Positions 1 to 6,110 of a DNA stretch of 12,102 nt are shown one piece after another. The notes beneath the pieces are model-generated. The model was not told where the DNA came from and made no database searches. It saw nothing but the letters and a program-made list of their open reading frames with translations. Both the position numbers and the translations under genes were made by a program. The stretch's first letter is position 1. Each line of letters starts with the position of its first letter. Location: positions 1 through 12,102 of the forward strand of contig JBLYYN010000222.1 in NCBI GenBank assembly GCA_048550535.1, written 5' to 3'. The DNA is from CBDULX01 sp048550535. Lineage in GTDB: Bacteria; Pseudomonadota; Gammaproteobacteria; SZUA-229.

Positions 1-134
1 CCAGGACCTTTTACTTTCCAGAATCGGCCCAGCAGAAAAATCACACCGCGTTCATACTCACGCAAAATACGAATGGCGCTGAAAAGAAACAGCACGATGA
101 TGGTTATCACCACATACAAGGCATAAGCTGTCAT
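1..134 (-). CDS. Slipin / stomatin-like SPFH protein, 5' part only
   Basis: Only the first 44 codons are in the window; the gene runs off the left edge. The visible protein starts MTAYALYVVITIIVLFLF, a single hydrophobic membrane anchor, followed by REYERGVIFLLGRF, the junction characteristic of bacterial slipins (stomatin/podocin branch of the SPFH superfamily). Family members sit in the inner membrane and form oligomers linked to lipid microdomains. The ATG overlaps the TGA of the upstream nfeD by one base (TGATG), so the two genes are translationally coupled. NfeD proteases cleave the C-terminal region of slipins in studied archaeal examples, and the nfeD-slipin pairing is common in bacteria. 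The SPFH domain itself lies outside the window, so the call rests on the N-terminal signature plus context. Confidence 0.85.
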   Translation of the reverse strand, partial: MTAYALYVVITIIVLFLFSAIRILREYERGVIFLLGRFWKVKGP

Positions 135-1516
135 CACTCAATCTCCTCTGTTGCAGCCGGCACAGGTTCAACCTGAAGTACCAGCCCATTAACGGCAGTC
201 ACCCTGACCTGCTGACCTTTGTATACTGGCGTGGGCGTCAGTGCATTCCAGGTTTCACTATGAATGTGTACACTGCCTTTATTGTCAAAATCATTTATCA
301 CAGTGGCGTAAGCCCCCACCAGTTGTTCTCTGCCGCTGACGATGGGCCTGTGCCGCGACTTGATCGCCATACCGATAATGAATATAAATATCAGCGCACT
401 GATCAGGGCAAAGGTGATGATGATGGATATATCAATACCAAAGCCGGGGACTTCGGTATCCATCAGGATAATTGAGCCCATAACAAAAGAAATAACGCCA
501 CCTATTCCCAGAATGCCAAAACTGGGCTGAAAGGCCTCGGCGAGCATCAGGCTGATGCCAAGCAGTATTAGCGCCATGCCGGCATAATTGATCGGCAATA
601 ACTGGAACGAATACAGGGCCAGTAGTAATGAAATAGCACCGATGGTGCCGGGAAAAACCGCTCCGGGATTCGACAGCTCAAAGATTAACCCATAAATGCC
701 AATCAGCATCAAAATATAAGCCACATTCGGATTGGTAATCACCGCCAACAACTGACTACGCCAGTCTGGCTCCAGCTGAGTCAGGGTTAAGCCGGCGGTG
801 TTGATGGTGCGCTTATGTCCCCGCACCTCGACTTCACGACCATTAATCTGTTCTAACAGATCCGCCATATTCACCGCAACTACATCTATGACCTTAAGGC
901 TTAATGCTTCACTGGCAGGTAAACTGGCCGCTTCACGTACCGCCTTTTCCGCCCATTGCTGATTACGGCCTCGCATCTGGGCCAGGCCGCGAATATAGGC
1001 AGCGGCATCGTTGATGACCTTACGTTTCATCGCATCGCCGTTTGCATCGACTGCTGGTTTGTCTTCACCATCTTTAGGTTTTTGTTTTGGGGCTGGCGGA
1101 GAAATCCCCCCCAGCTTGACCGGAGTAGCGGCCCCCAGGTTAGTGCCGGGGGCCATAGCGGCAATATGACTGGCATATAGAATATAGGTGCCGGCACTGG
1201 CTGCACGGGCACCGGAGGGGGCTACATAAACCGCCACCGGTACATGTGAGCTGATGATGTTTTTAATGATACCGCGCATGGCCGTATCGAGACCGCCGGG
1301 GGTATCCATACGAATGACAATCAGTTCGGTCGCTTGTTTGCTGGCCGTATCCAGTGCGCGCTGCACATAGTCGTCGGTCGCCGGTCCGATAACACCGTCT
1401 ATGGTCAGTTCGATGACCTTGTCATTCTGGCTTATCGGATCAGGAACAACAGCCGATACAAGACCAGCTACCAACAGTAGCGCAAAAGGCAGGAGACTAT
1501 GCTTTGCTTTGATCAT
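134..1516 (-). CDS. nfeD: NfeD-type membrane serine protease (ClpP-class), full-length form
   Basis: This 460-residue polytopic membrane protease is the long NfeD form with an N-terminal ClpP-like domain. A signal-like hydrophobic segment covers residues 7-24. The protease domain (about 32-235) shows RMDTPGGLD (69-77) and the catalytic serine in ARAASAGTY (Ser107). The likely base lysine is Lys166 in KRKVINDAAAYIR. A proline/lysine-rich insertion of about 20 residues (138-160) separates them. Four to five membrane segments span about 262-385, and a C-terminal OB-fold-like NfeD domain covers about 395-455. I chose the ATG at 1516 because GGAG lies 8 nt upstream and the signal segment then begins at once. 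An in-frame ATG at 1561 would add 15 polar residues and lies upstream of the candidate promoter's start point. The slipin gene overlaps by 1 bp downstream. The likely role is cleavage of slipin or other membrane substrates. Confidence 0.92.
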   Translation of the reverse strand: MIKAKHSLLPFALLLVAGLVSAVVPDPISQNDKVIELTIDGVIGPATDDYVQRALDTASKQATELIVIRMDTPGGLDTAMRGIIKNIISSHVPVAVYVAPSGARAASAGTYILYASHIAAMAPGTNLGAATPVKLGGISPPAPKQKPKDGEDKPAVDANGDAMKRKVINDAAAYIRGLAQMRGRNQQWAEKAVREAASLPASEALSLKVIDVVAVNMADLLEQINGREVEVRGHKRTINTAGLTLTQLEPDWRSQLLAVITNPNVAYILMLIGIYGLIFELSNPGAVFPGTIGAISLLLALYSFQLLPINYAGMALILLGISLMLAEAFQPSFGILGIGGVISFVMGSIILMDTEVPGFGIDISIIITFALISALIFIFIIGMAIKSRHRPIVSGREQLVGAYATVINDFDNKGSVHIHSETWNALTPTPVYKGQQVRVTAVNGLVLQVEPVPAATEEIE

Positions 1517-1537
1517 ATGATCCACTCCAATGTTCCT

Positions 1538-1565
1538 ATTGTAACGATAGTTAGCGCCCATGCAA
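1538..1565 (-). promoter_or_regulatory. Candidate sigma-70 promoter for nfeD-slipin
   Basis: On the minus strand TTGCAT (1560-1565) and TACAAT (1538-1543) are separated by 16 bp. The -10 matches the consensus at 5 of 6 positions and the -35 at 4 of 6. Transcription would start near 1531, giving a leader of about 15 nt that just includes the GGAG before the ATG at 1516. This is a motif match only. Confidence 0.4.
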
Positions 1566-1619
1566 ATCAGCTAAAATAGTCAGCCAGGGGTCGGAGGCTG
1601 AGAGATTCCCACGAATATT

Positions 1620-1835
1620 TATAAATAAAATCAAAGTACAAGAAAACGCAAATGCACGCCAATAAACGCTAAAAAATAACACATTAGCCTACATCTCAAG
1701 TGAATTTGGGCTTCTATAAAATCTGTTTTTCAGCACTAATTGATTCAGATTTTGCCTGATTTCACTTTAATAAAGTCGTTTCTTATTTTCGCGTACATTC
1801 GCGTTTTTTTCTTTATCTTTTTGATTTTAATGTGT
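1620..1835. repeat. Long degenerate inverted repeat, arms about 90-100 bp
   Basis: The left arm (about 1622-1725) and right arm (1746 to about 1835) are imperfect reverse complements around a 20-nt loop (1726-1745). The innermost stem is perfect over 8 bp: AAAATCTG (1718-1725) with CAGATTTT (1746-1753). Further out, AAGTGAATTTGGGC (from 1699) matches the complement of GCCTGATTTCACTT. The outermost blocks match best: TAAAATCAAA, and ACGCAAATGCACGC against ACGCGAATGTACGC read from the other strand. The element has gaps and fills most of the AT-rich divergent spacer between nfeD and the hydrolase gene. It could be a palindromic intergenic repeat, a miniature element remnant, or two inverted copies of a smaller dispersed repeat. 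Confidence 0.6.
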
Positions 1836-1994
1836 ATTTTGTCGGGATATATCATGACCGGAAGTACTTGAGAATCATTCACCATCAACTACCGAACCTG
1901 AACCACTATTTATAGACATCCAGTGGATTAAATCAGTATGATTGACGTCCCACTTAAAACCAAAAATGCTCAATATCCATACCGAGGCCACGCT

Positions 1995-2762
1995 ATGAAA
2001 ACTTTAATGATGACAATATCAATTTTGATGCTAGCCCTGCTGCATCCGGCACAGGCATCTGACCTGGCTAAAGAACAACGCTGGGCTGATCAAATCGTCG
2101 ATGATTTGATCGATGGCGAAGCTGAATGGCTGGATCTGGGTAAGCACAAAGCCTTAGCCATCTACACAGAATCTGCCACCGATGATAACAAAGGTGGCGT
2201 GATTGTGATTCACGGCTCTGGGGCTCACCCAAACTGGGCAGAGGTAGTGCAGCCACTTCGCACGCAACTGCCGGAACACGGTTGGGCCACTCTGTCCCTG
2301 CAGATGCCGGTGCTGGCCAATGATGCCGATTACACCGAGTACGCGCCTTTGTTCGACGAGGTCGCTCCGCGAATCAATGCAGCCATCAAGAATTTACAGG
2401 CCAAGGGCATCAACAACATCAGTATTGTTGCACATAGCCTGGGTTCAGCTATGTCGGCTTATTACCTGGCTAACCATAAAAGCTCAGCTATCAAATCCTT
2501 CGTTGCTGTCGGCATGCCCGGCCCCCGCCAGGACAAGCGCATGGATACAGTGCTGGCATTACAACAAATTAACATTCCTGTACTGGATTTATATGGCCAA
2601 AATGATCTTGACTATATCCTTGAAACATCCGGGCAGCGCAAGCAAGCTGGCTCACATAATAAAAATTACTCTCAACAGGTAGTCGCCGGTGCCAATCATT
2701 TTTTCGTCAACAAAAACGACGTACTTATCAGGACTGTTAATCAATGGCTGAGTAAATATTAA
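1995..2762 (+). CDS. Secreted alpha/beta-hydrolase, DUF3530-like
   Basis: This is a 255-residue exported hydrolase. A signal peptide with a hydrophobic core (residues 4-16) ends in a signal peptidase I site, AQA before SD (after Ala21), placing the protein in the periplasm or outside. The hydrolase fold begins at GGVIVIHGSGAHP (67-79), an oxyanion-loop region typical of DUF3530 proteins. The nucleophile elbow is AHSLG (Ser148), and the acid and base are probably Asp204 (YGQNDLD) and His235 (GANHFF). An alanine replaces the usual first glycine of GxSxG. The start at 1995 has GAGG 7 nt upstream and leads directly into the signal peptide; the ATG at 1938 would bury that signal behind 19 residues. 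The gene stands alone. The substrate cannot be predicted; esterase or peptidase activity is possible. Confidence 0.85.
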   Translation: MKTLMMTISILMLALLHPAQASDLAKEQRWADQIVDDLIDGEAEWLDLGKHKALAIYTESATDDNKGGVIVIHGSGAHPNWAEVVQPLRTQLPEHGWATLSLQMPVLANDADYTEYAPLFDEVAPRINAAIKNLQAKGINNISIVAHSLGSAMSAYYLANHKSSAIKSFVAVGMPGPRQDKRMDTVLALQQINIPVLDLYGQNDLDYILETSGQRKQAGSHNKNYSQQVVAGANHFFVNKNDVLIRTVNQWLSKY

Positions 2763-2821
2763 TAACCAGGAATAGATCTATAACAATCAAACGCAATTGA
2801 TACAATTTAATTAAAAGGATC

Positions 2822-2855
2822 AATAATAGTTGATCATCATTCCTGTTATTATTTT
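2822..2855 (+). terminator. Weak candidate terminator after the hydrolase gene
   Basis: AATAATAG (2822-2829) can pair with CTGTTATT (2843-2850) over 8 positions including one G-U, with a 13-nt loop and then ATTTT. The stem is AT-rich and therefore weak. An alternative GATCAA/TTGATC stem overlaps it (2818-2835). Confidence 0.25.
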
Positions 2856-2990
2856 ACGGTAAACCTTTTTATTTAAAAGTGACTGACAAAATAAATGCCG
2901 GATTATCGAATGCAAGCAAGCTAAGACTTACAGGTTATAATTATAAGATTATTTTTTGTCGGATTAGCACTCTAACAGGAAGACATTGTC

Positions 2991-3055
2991 AAGAAAACAG
3001 TCGGGCTCAGAACACAGTTTTTCTATAAATGTTAGAAACTGTTCTCTGAGCCCGA
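2991..3055 (-). terminator. Rho-independent terminator of the outer-membrane protein gene
   Basis: The arms at 3001-3020 and 3036-3055 pair over 20 positions with two mismatches, starting with the 11-bp GC-rich block TCGGGCTCAGA. Read on the minus strand the hairpin is followed at once by CTGTTTTCTT. It lies 32 bp past the stop codon of the beta-barrel gene. There is no U-tract on the plus side, so it points to the minus-strand gene. Confidence 0.75.
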
Positions 3056-3086
3056 TGCCCTGTATCTCAGCGTTGATTGTATTTAA

Positions 3087-3686
3087 TTAAAATTTAAATA
3101 CAGCGGATGCTGAAACCGTATCAGCACTTTCGAAGGTAATGCTGTCAAACTCCTGACGCCGCCATTCAACTCGCAGAAGTCTATTTTCATTACCGTAAAT
3201 ATTGATATCAAATCCTGCGCCATACACAATGCCTGAACCTGACTCCATAGTGTCAAATTCTTCATTAAGTGTTGACCAGTAAGACATGCCAAGTCTGCCA
3301 TAAACATCAACTTTCTGGCTGACCGGATGACTGATCACGGCACTGATATTGAACATATCTGCATCAAACAATTTTTGTTGTGTTGTCCCATTGTTTAAAG
3401 CAACGCTACCTATTTCGGTATAGGCCACTTCAAATGACAGATATTCATCGAGTTCAATACCAACCATTAAGTCCAGCCCCAGACCATTGGTTTCAAAACT
3501 GGATTGTGGATCCGTACTGTAGGTGATAGCCATATTTTGCTGGTTTACAGCCAGCGTTGTCTGACTGATCCCAGCACCAAAGTAAAATCCTATTTTGTTA
3601 TTGTCCTTAGCTGAGACGCTTGCACTAAAAGCCAATAAAACACAGGCCAGTGATATTTTACGCATAGTGTAGTTATGTTTATTCAC
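3087..3686 (-). CDS. Small outer-membrane beta-barrel protein (OmpX/OmpA-barrel-like)
   Basis: This 199-residue protein has an N-terminal signal peptide (positive MRK, then a hydrophobic stretch, cleavage after VSA at residue 26). The mature part of about 173 residues is rich in alternating polar/hydrophobic strands such as KIGFYFGAGISQ, GLDLMVGIEL, YLSFEVAYTEIG and VDVYGRLGMSYW. It ends in AVFKF with a C-terminal phenylalanine, the recognition signal of the Bam outer-membrane assembly machinery. Size and strand count fit an eight-stranded barrel of the 13505-type (OMP_b-brl). The start is GTG at 3686, chosen because AAAGGAG lies 8 nt upstream; an ATG at residue 8 (3665) would also keep the signal peptide. 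Ligand or function is unknown. It diverges from the XRE-type regulator gene, which may control it. Confidence 0.85.
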   Translation of the reverse strand: MNKHNYTMRKISLACVLLAFSASVSAKDNNKIGFYFGAGISQTTLAVNQQNMAITYSTDPQSSFETNGLGLDLMVGIELDEYLSFEVAYTEIGSVALNNGTTQQKLFDADMFNISAVISHPVSQKVDVYGRLGMSYWSTLNEEFDTMESGSGIVYGAGFDINIYGNENRLLRVEWRRQEFDSITFESADTVSASAVFKF

Positions 3687-3775
3687 CTTATTATCTCCTT
3701 TGCGGTTAAACAGGCCGTGTTCCAGGCCTTGGAGACAATCTCACACAAGGTAGTTTATTATCCTACTAATATATC

Positions 3776-3820
3776 TTTAGTATAAAATTAATGCATTTTT
3801 AGTATAGTAATTATATACTA
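3776..3820. promoter_or_regulatory. Operator-like repeats between the OMP and XRE genes
   Basis: TTTAGTATA occurs twice in direct orientation (3776-3784 and 3798-3806), spaced 22 bp, about two helical turns. The second copy is also the left half of a perfect 7-bp inverted repeat: TAGTATA (3800-3806), 7-nt spacer, TATACTA (3814-3820). The elements sit 34-78 bp upstream of the regulator ATG inside the only divergent spacer here and include -10-like TATACT words on both strands. Binding by the adjacent HTH protein is inferred from position and symmetry. Confidence 0.5.
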
Positions 3821-3853
3821 TTCTGCGAATATTTAGATTTAAACGAGATCATA

Positions 3854-4582
3854 ATGGCGCAATCAGAAGCCCTAATTAGCACCTTAAAACGTGAATTAAA
3901 GGCACGGAATATGACTTATGCGGATGTAGCCAATGGGCTATCCATGAGCGAAGCCAATATAAAGCGCTTGTTCGCCAGCAAACGCTTTACCCTGGACAGA
4001 CTGGAGAGTATCTGCCGTTTAATGAATATGGATTTAATAGACCTGATGCGAAGCTATGAGGAGTCTCGTAATCAGATAACCTATTTAAGCCATGATCAGG
4101 AAAAAGAACTGGTGTCTAATATTCGGCTATTACTGGTGGCAGTATGTGCTAGAAATCATCTGAGCTTTAACCAAATCATTGAATCGTATGATATCAGTCA
4201 AGCTGAATGCATTCAGTACCTTGCCCGACTGGATCAGTTACATTTGATTGAATTATTACCGAACAACAGAATAAGACTACGCGTTAGTGAAGACTTTCAC
4301 TGGCTTCCGAATGGGCCTATAGAAAATTTATTCAGGAAAAAAATGCAACCAGAGTTTCTCAACAGTGATTTTTCAGAAACAGGGCAATTACGTTTCTTTG
4401 TTCCAGGCTTACTTAGCCAAAGCTCCCGTGACGTAGTGATTAAAAAATTACACAAACTGGCATCGGAGTTTAAAGAATTACACCAGCAGGATATACCAAT
4501 AACAGGCATAAAAAATAACAGTGGATTATTTGTGGCTTTTCGTTCATGGGAATTCTCCTTGTTTCAGGAATTCAGACGATAA
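3854..4582 (+). CDS. XRE-family helix-turn-helix transcriptional regulator
   Basis: This is a 242-residue cytoplasmic DNA-binding protein. The N-terminal domain (about residues 5-65) is a Cro/CI-type helix-turn-helix: LKARNMTYADVANGLSMSE, followed by the recognition helix region ANIKRLFASKRFTLDRL and ICRLMNMDLIDLM. Residues about 75-130 are helical and may form a second winged-helix-like region (FNQIIESYDISQAECIQYL). The C-terminal half (about 140-242) is not a domain I recognise and may sense a ligand or mediate dimerisation. The ATG has only a modest GAG 7 nt upstream. It is transcribed away from the outer-membrane protein gene across a spacer with operator-like repeats, which suggests autoregulation and control of that neighbour. 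The family call is firm; the target is inference. Confidence 0.85.
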   Translation: MAQSEALISTLKRELKARNMTYADVANGLSMSEANIKRLFASKRFTLDRLESICRLMNMDLIDLMRSYEESRNQITYLSHDQEKELVSNIRLLLVAVCARNHLSFNQIIESYDISQAECIQYLARLDQLHLIELLPNNRIRLRVSEDFHWLPNGPIENLFRKKMQPEFLNSDFSETGQLRFFVPGLLSQSSRDVVIKKLHKLASEFKELHQQDIPITGIKNNSGLFVAFRSWEFSLFQEFRR

Positions 4583-4593
4583 ACTAACCCCTG

Positions 4594-4660
4594 AATTGAA
4601 CAGGCAATAATTAAATATGAAACACACAGCCTGGTTCAAATTGTTTTGTTGTTATTTTTT
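4594..4660 (+). terminator. Rho-independent terminator of the XRE regulator gene
   Basis: TTGAACAGGC (4596-4605) pairs with GCCTGGTTCAA (4629-4639) with one bulged base and a 23-nt loop; flanking AA/TT extends the stem. A T-rich tract follows (4641-4660). The right arm and T-tract overlap the last codons of the converging PAS gene. On the minus strand no T-tract follows, so it acts mainly on the plus-strand gene. Confidence 0.6.
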
Positions 4661-5298
4661 TCCAAAGACTCTTCTTCACGGACTTTTACCTCACATTCCG
4701 GGCAGATGCCATGACTAAACTCTGCATCTGAATGCCTGGATATATAGGCTTCTATCCTGCTCCACGCGCCTTTATCGTCCCGAATACTATGGCAGTATGA
4801 ACATATTGGAATAATGCCTTTTAATGTTTTGATTTCATTCAAGGCTTCCTGCAACGACTTTATTAATTCGTCCCTTTCATGTTCCATCTGTTTACGATCT
4901 GAAATATCGATATGGGTACCACTCATGCGCAAGGCACGTCCATGATCATCACGCTGTACAATTTTGGCATGATCAAGTATCCACTTATAGCCCCCATCCC
5001 TGGTGAGCATTCGGTATTCCATTTTGTGGCAGTCTGTACGCCCTTGCAGATGATTGTTAATGGATGCCCATGCAGCATCACGGTCATCTGGGTGAATCGA
5101 ATTTGTCCAGGTATCGGTATTGTCTTCAAATTCCTTGATCGTAGTATATCCAATCATCTGCGCCCATCGATCGTTGCGTTTCACTTCGCCGGATTCTATA
5201 TTCCAGTCCCAGAAACCCTGCTGACTACCTTCCAGCACCATCTTCAGGCGTTCTTCACTGAGCAGTAATTCTTTACCTTGTGACTCTTTATTAATCAT
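4636..5298 (-). CDS. PAS-domain sensor with C-terminal four-cysteine tail
   Basis: This is a 220-residue soluble protein. Residues about 15-136 form a PAS_3-type domain with its PAC end: GFWDWNIESGEV, WAQMIGY, IHPDDRD, EYRMLTRDGGYKWI and GTHIDISDRK. A short coiled-coil linker follows (about 137-160). The tail (161-205) holds two CxxC pairs, Cys166/Cys169 and Cys199/Cys202, in PICSYCHSIRDD and SHGICPEC, suggesting a zinc or metal site. There is no kinase, GGDEF, EAL or DNA-binding domain. The same type of tail occurs at the C-terminus of many PAS and receiver proteins and its function is not defined to my knowledge. The start lacks a visible Shine-Dalgarno sequence, and a 5-codon ATG frame (5312-5295) overlaps it as ATGA. 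The gene converges on the XRE gene and follows the deaminase gene by 77 bp without evident co-transcription signals. Confidence 0.82.
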   Translation of the reverse strand: MINKESQGKELLLSEERLKMVLEGSQQGFWDWNIESGEVKRNDRWAQMIGYTTIKEFEDNTDTWTNSIHPDDRDAAWASINNHLQGRTDCHKMEYRMLTRDGGYKWILDHAKIVQRDDHGRALRMSGTHIDISDRKQMEHERDELIKSLQEALNEIKTLKGIIPICSYCHSIRDDKGAWSRIEAYISRHSDAEFSHGICPECEVKVREEESLEKNNNKTI

Positions 5299-5375
5299 TT
5301 TAAATTTTTCATTTTAAGTGTTAATTTAAAGCTGTGTTATAGCGAACGAAATTGGGCACCTGGCTACATGGTGTT

Positions 5376-5813
5376 CTACTCACCGATATCTTCATTCCAT
5401 AGATCTGGATTATGCCTAATAAAGGTCTCCATGAGCTGATGGCATTCCTGGTTATCAGCAATCAACAGGTCTACGCCTCGTGACCTTAGATAATCCTCCG
5501 GACCGCAAAATGTGCGGCTTTCTCCAACAATGACCTTTGGAATGCCATAGAGCAGGACCGCACCACTGCACATATCACAGGGCGACAGGGTCGAGTATAA
5601 AGTGGCTCGTCGGTAATCAGCAGCTTTGATCCGGCCTGCATTTTCCAGACAATCCATTTCCGCATGCAACACCGTACTTCCCTTCTGCACTCGTCGGTTG
5701 TGACCGCGGCCAACGATTCGTCCATCGATAACCAGCACCGACCCGATAGGAATCCCCCCCTCGTCCCTGCCCTTTTTTGCTTCCTCAATGGCAGCCTCTA
5801 AAAACTCATCCAT
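5376..5813 (-). CDS. Yeast-type (FCY1-like) cytosine/nucleoside deaminase
   Basis: This 145-residue enzyme belongs to the zinc-dependent CDA fold. It should hydrolytically deaminate cytosine to uracil or a related base, for pyrimidine salvage. Zinc ligands are His50 in VLHAEMD and Cys79/Cys82 in SPCDMC; Glu52 is the proton shuttle. GHNRR (Asn39) and the C-terminal WNEDIGE (Asp142) match the substrate-binding residues of yeast Fcy1, whose tail ends WFEDIGE. Spacing agrees throughout and total length is close to the yeast protein (158). This differs from E. coli CodA, an unrelated amidohydrolase. I chose the ATG at 5813 with AGGGGGG just upstream; a TTG at 5834 would add seven residues. Guanine deaminase or another nucleobase deaminase remains possible, but the C-terminal signature favours cytosine. 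Confidence 0.87.
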   Translation of the reverse strand: MDEFLEAAIEEAKKGRDEGGIPIGSVLVIDGRIVGRGHNRRVQKGSTVLHAEMDCLENAGRIKAADYRRATLYSTLSPCDMCSGAVLLYGIPKVIVGESRTFCGPEDYLRSRGVDLLIADNQECHQLMETFIRHNPDLWNEDIGE

Positions 5814-5866
5814 ATTGCCCCCCTGAGCCAACAACTGTTAACAAAATACTCCAGGTATAGTGATTA

Positions 5867-5875
5867 ATAATAGCA
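5867..5875 (-). promoter_or_regulatory. Candidate extended -10 promoter for the deaminase gene
   Basis: On the minus strand TGC followed by TATTAT forms an extended -10 (5 of 6 to consensus) about 54 bp upstream of the ATG at 5813. No recognisable -35 lies 17 bp before it. Motif match only. Confidence 0.35.
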
Positions 5876-5936
5876 AATTGAAACCATTTTGGGTCAGCCT
5901 AGTGTTTCGTCATCGGAACTACTCAAAATTAATTGC

Positions 5937-5965
5937 TTGACACCTATCTGCGACCCTCGTATAAA
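5937..5965 (+). promoter_or_regulatory. Near-consensus sigma-70 promoter for the malic enzyme gene
   Basis: TTGACA (5937-5942, a perfect -35) and TATAAA (5960-5965, 5 of 6) are separated by exactly 17 bp. Transcription would start near 5972, giving a leader of about 140 nt to the TTG start at 6111. This is the strongest promoter match in the window. Confidence 0.75.
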
Positions 5966-5971
5966 AATTAA

Positions 5972-6110
5972 AATCCTTTCTCTCAGACAATGAACCAGGA
6001 CTATACAAGGCTAAATGTCATCAATAATGGCTGGAGGATTCAACACTATGCTGCTCATAACGATAGCGACCCTATAAGCTATTTCATTTTCTGCCTGACA
6101 GGAGATTATT
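5972..6110 (+). other. Leader of the malic enzyme mRNA with a 9-codon reading frame
   Basis: The predicted 5' leader contains GGAGG (6033-6037) 10 nt before an ATG at 6048 that opens a nine-codon frame, MLLITIATL, ending at 6077. The true gene then has its own GGAG (6101-6104). The short frame is rich in Leu, Ile and Thr. It may be a leader peptide or chance. I see no terminator/antiterminator pair. Confidence 0.2.

Larger units (their letters stand above)
1517..1994. other. Divergent intergenic region, no gene
   Basis: This AT-rich spacer separates nfeD (minus) from the hydrolase gene (plus). It holds the nfeD promoter candidate at its left end and the long inverted repeat in the middle. 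From 1840 to 1994 I find no convincing promoter for the hydrolase gene; TATAGA at 1911-1916 lacks a good -35 partner. An in-frame upstream ATG at 1938 exists but has no Shine-Dalgarno sequence. Confidence 0.6.
2763..3086. other. Convergent intergenic region, no gene
   Basis: This AT-rich spacer lies between the converging hydrolase and outer-membrane protein genes. It contains the strong hairpin at 3001-3055 and a weaker one near 2822-2855, both described separately. Between them is a loose inverted pair, GACAAAATAAAT (from 2885) and ATTATTTTTTGTC (ending at 2960), each followed by CGGATTA or a close variant. I see no coding potential. Confidence 0.6.

Noticed and set aside
5295..5312. Five-codon frame overlapping the PAS gene start as ATGA
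   Set aside because: No Shine-Dalgarno sequence precedes it and such a frame arises easily in AT-rich DNA.
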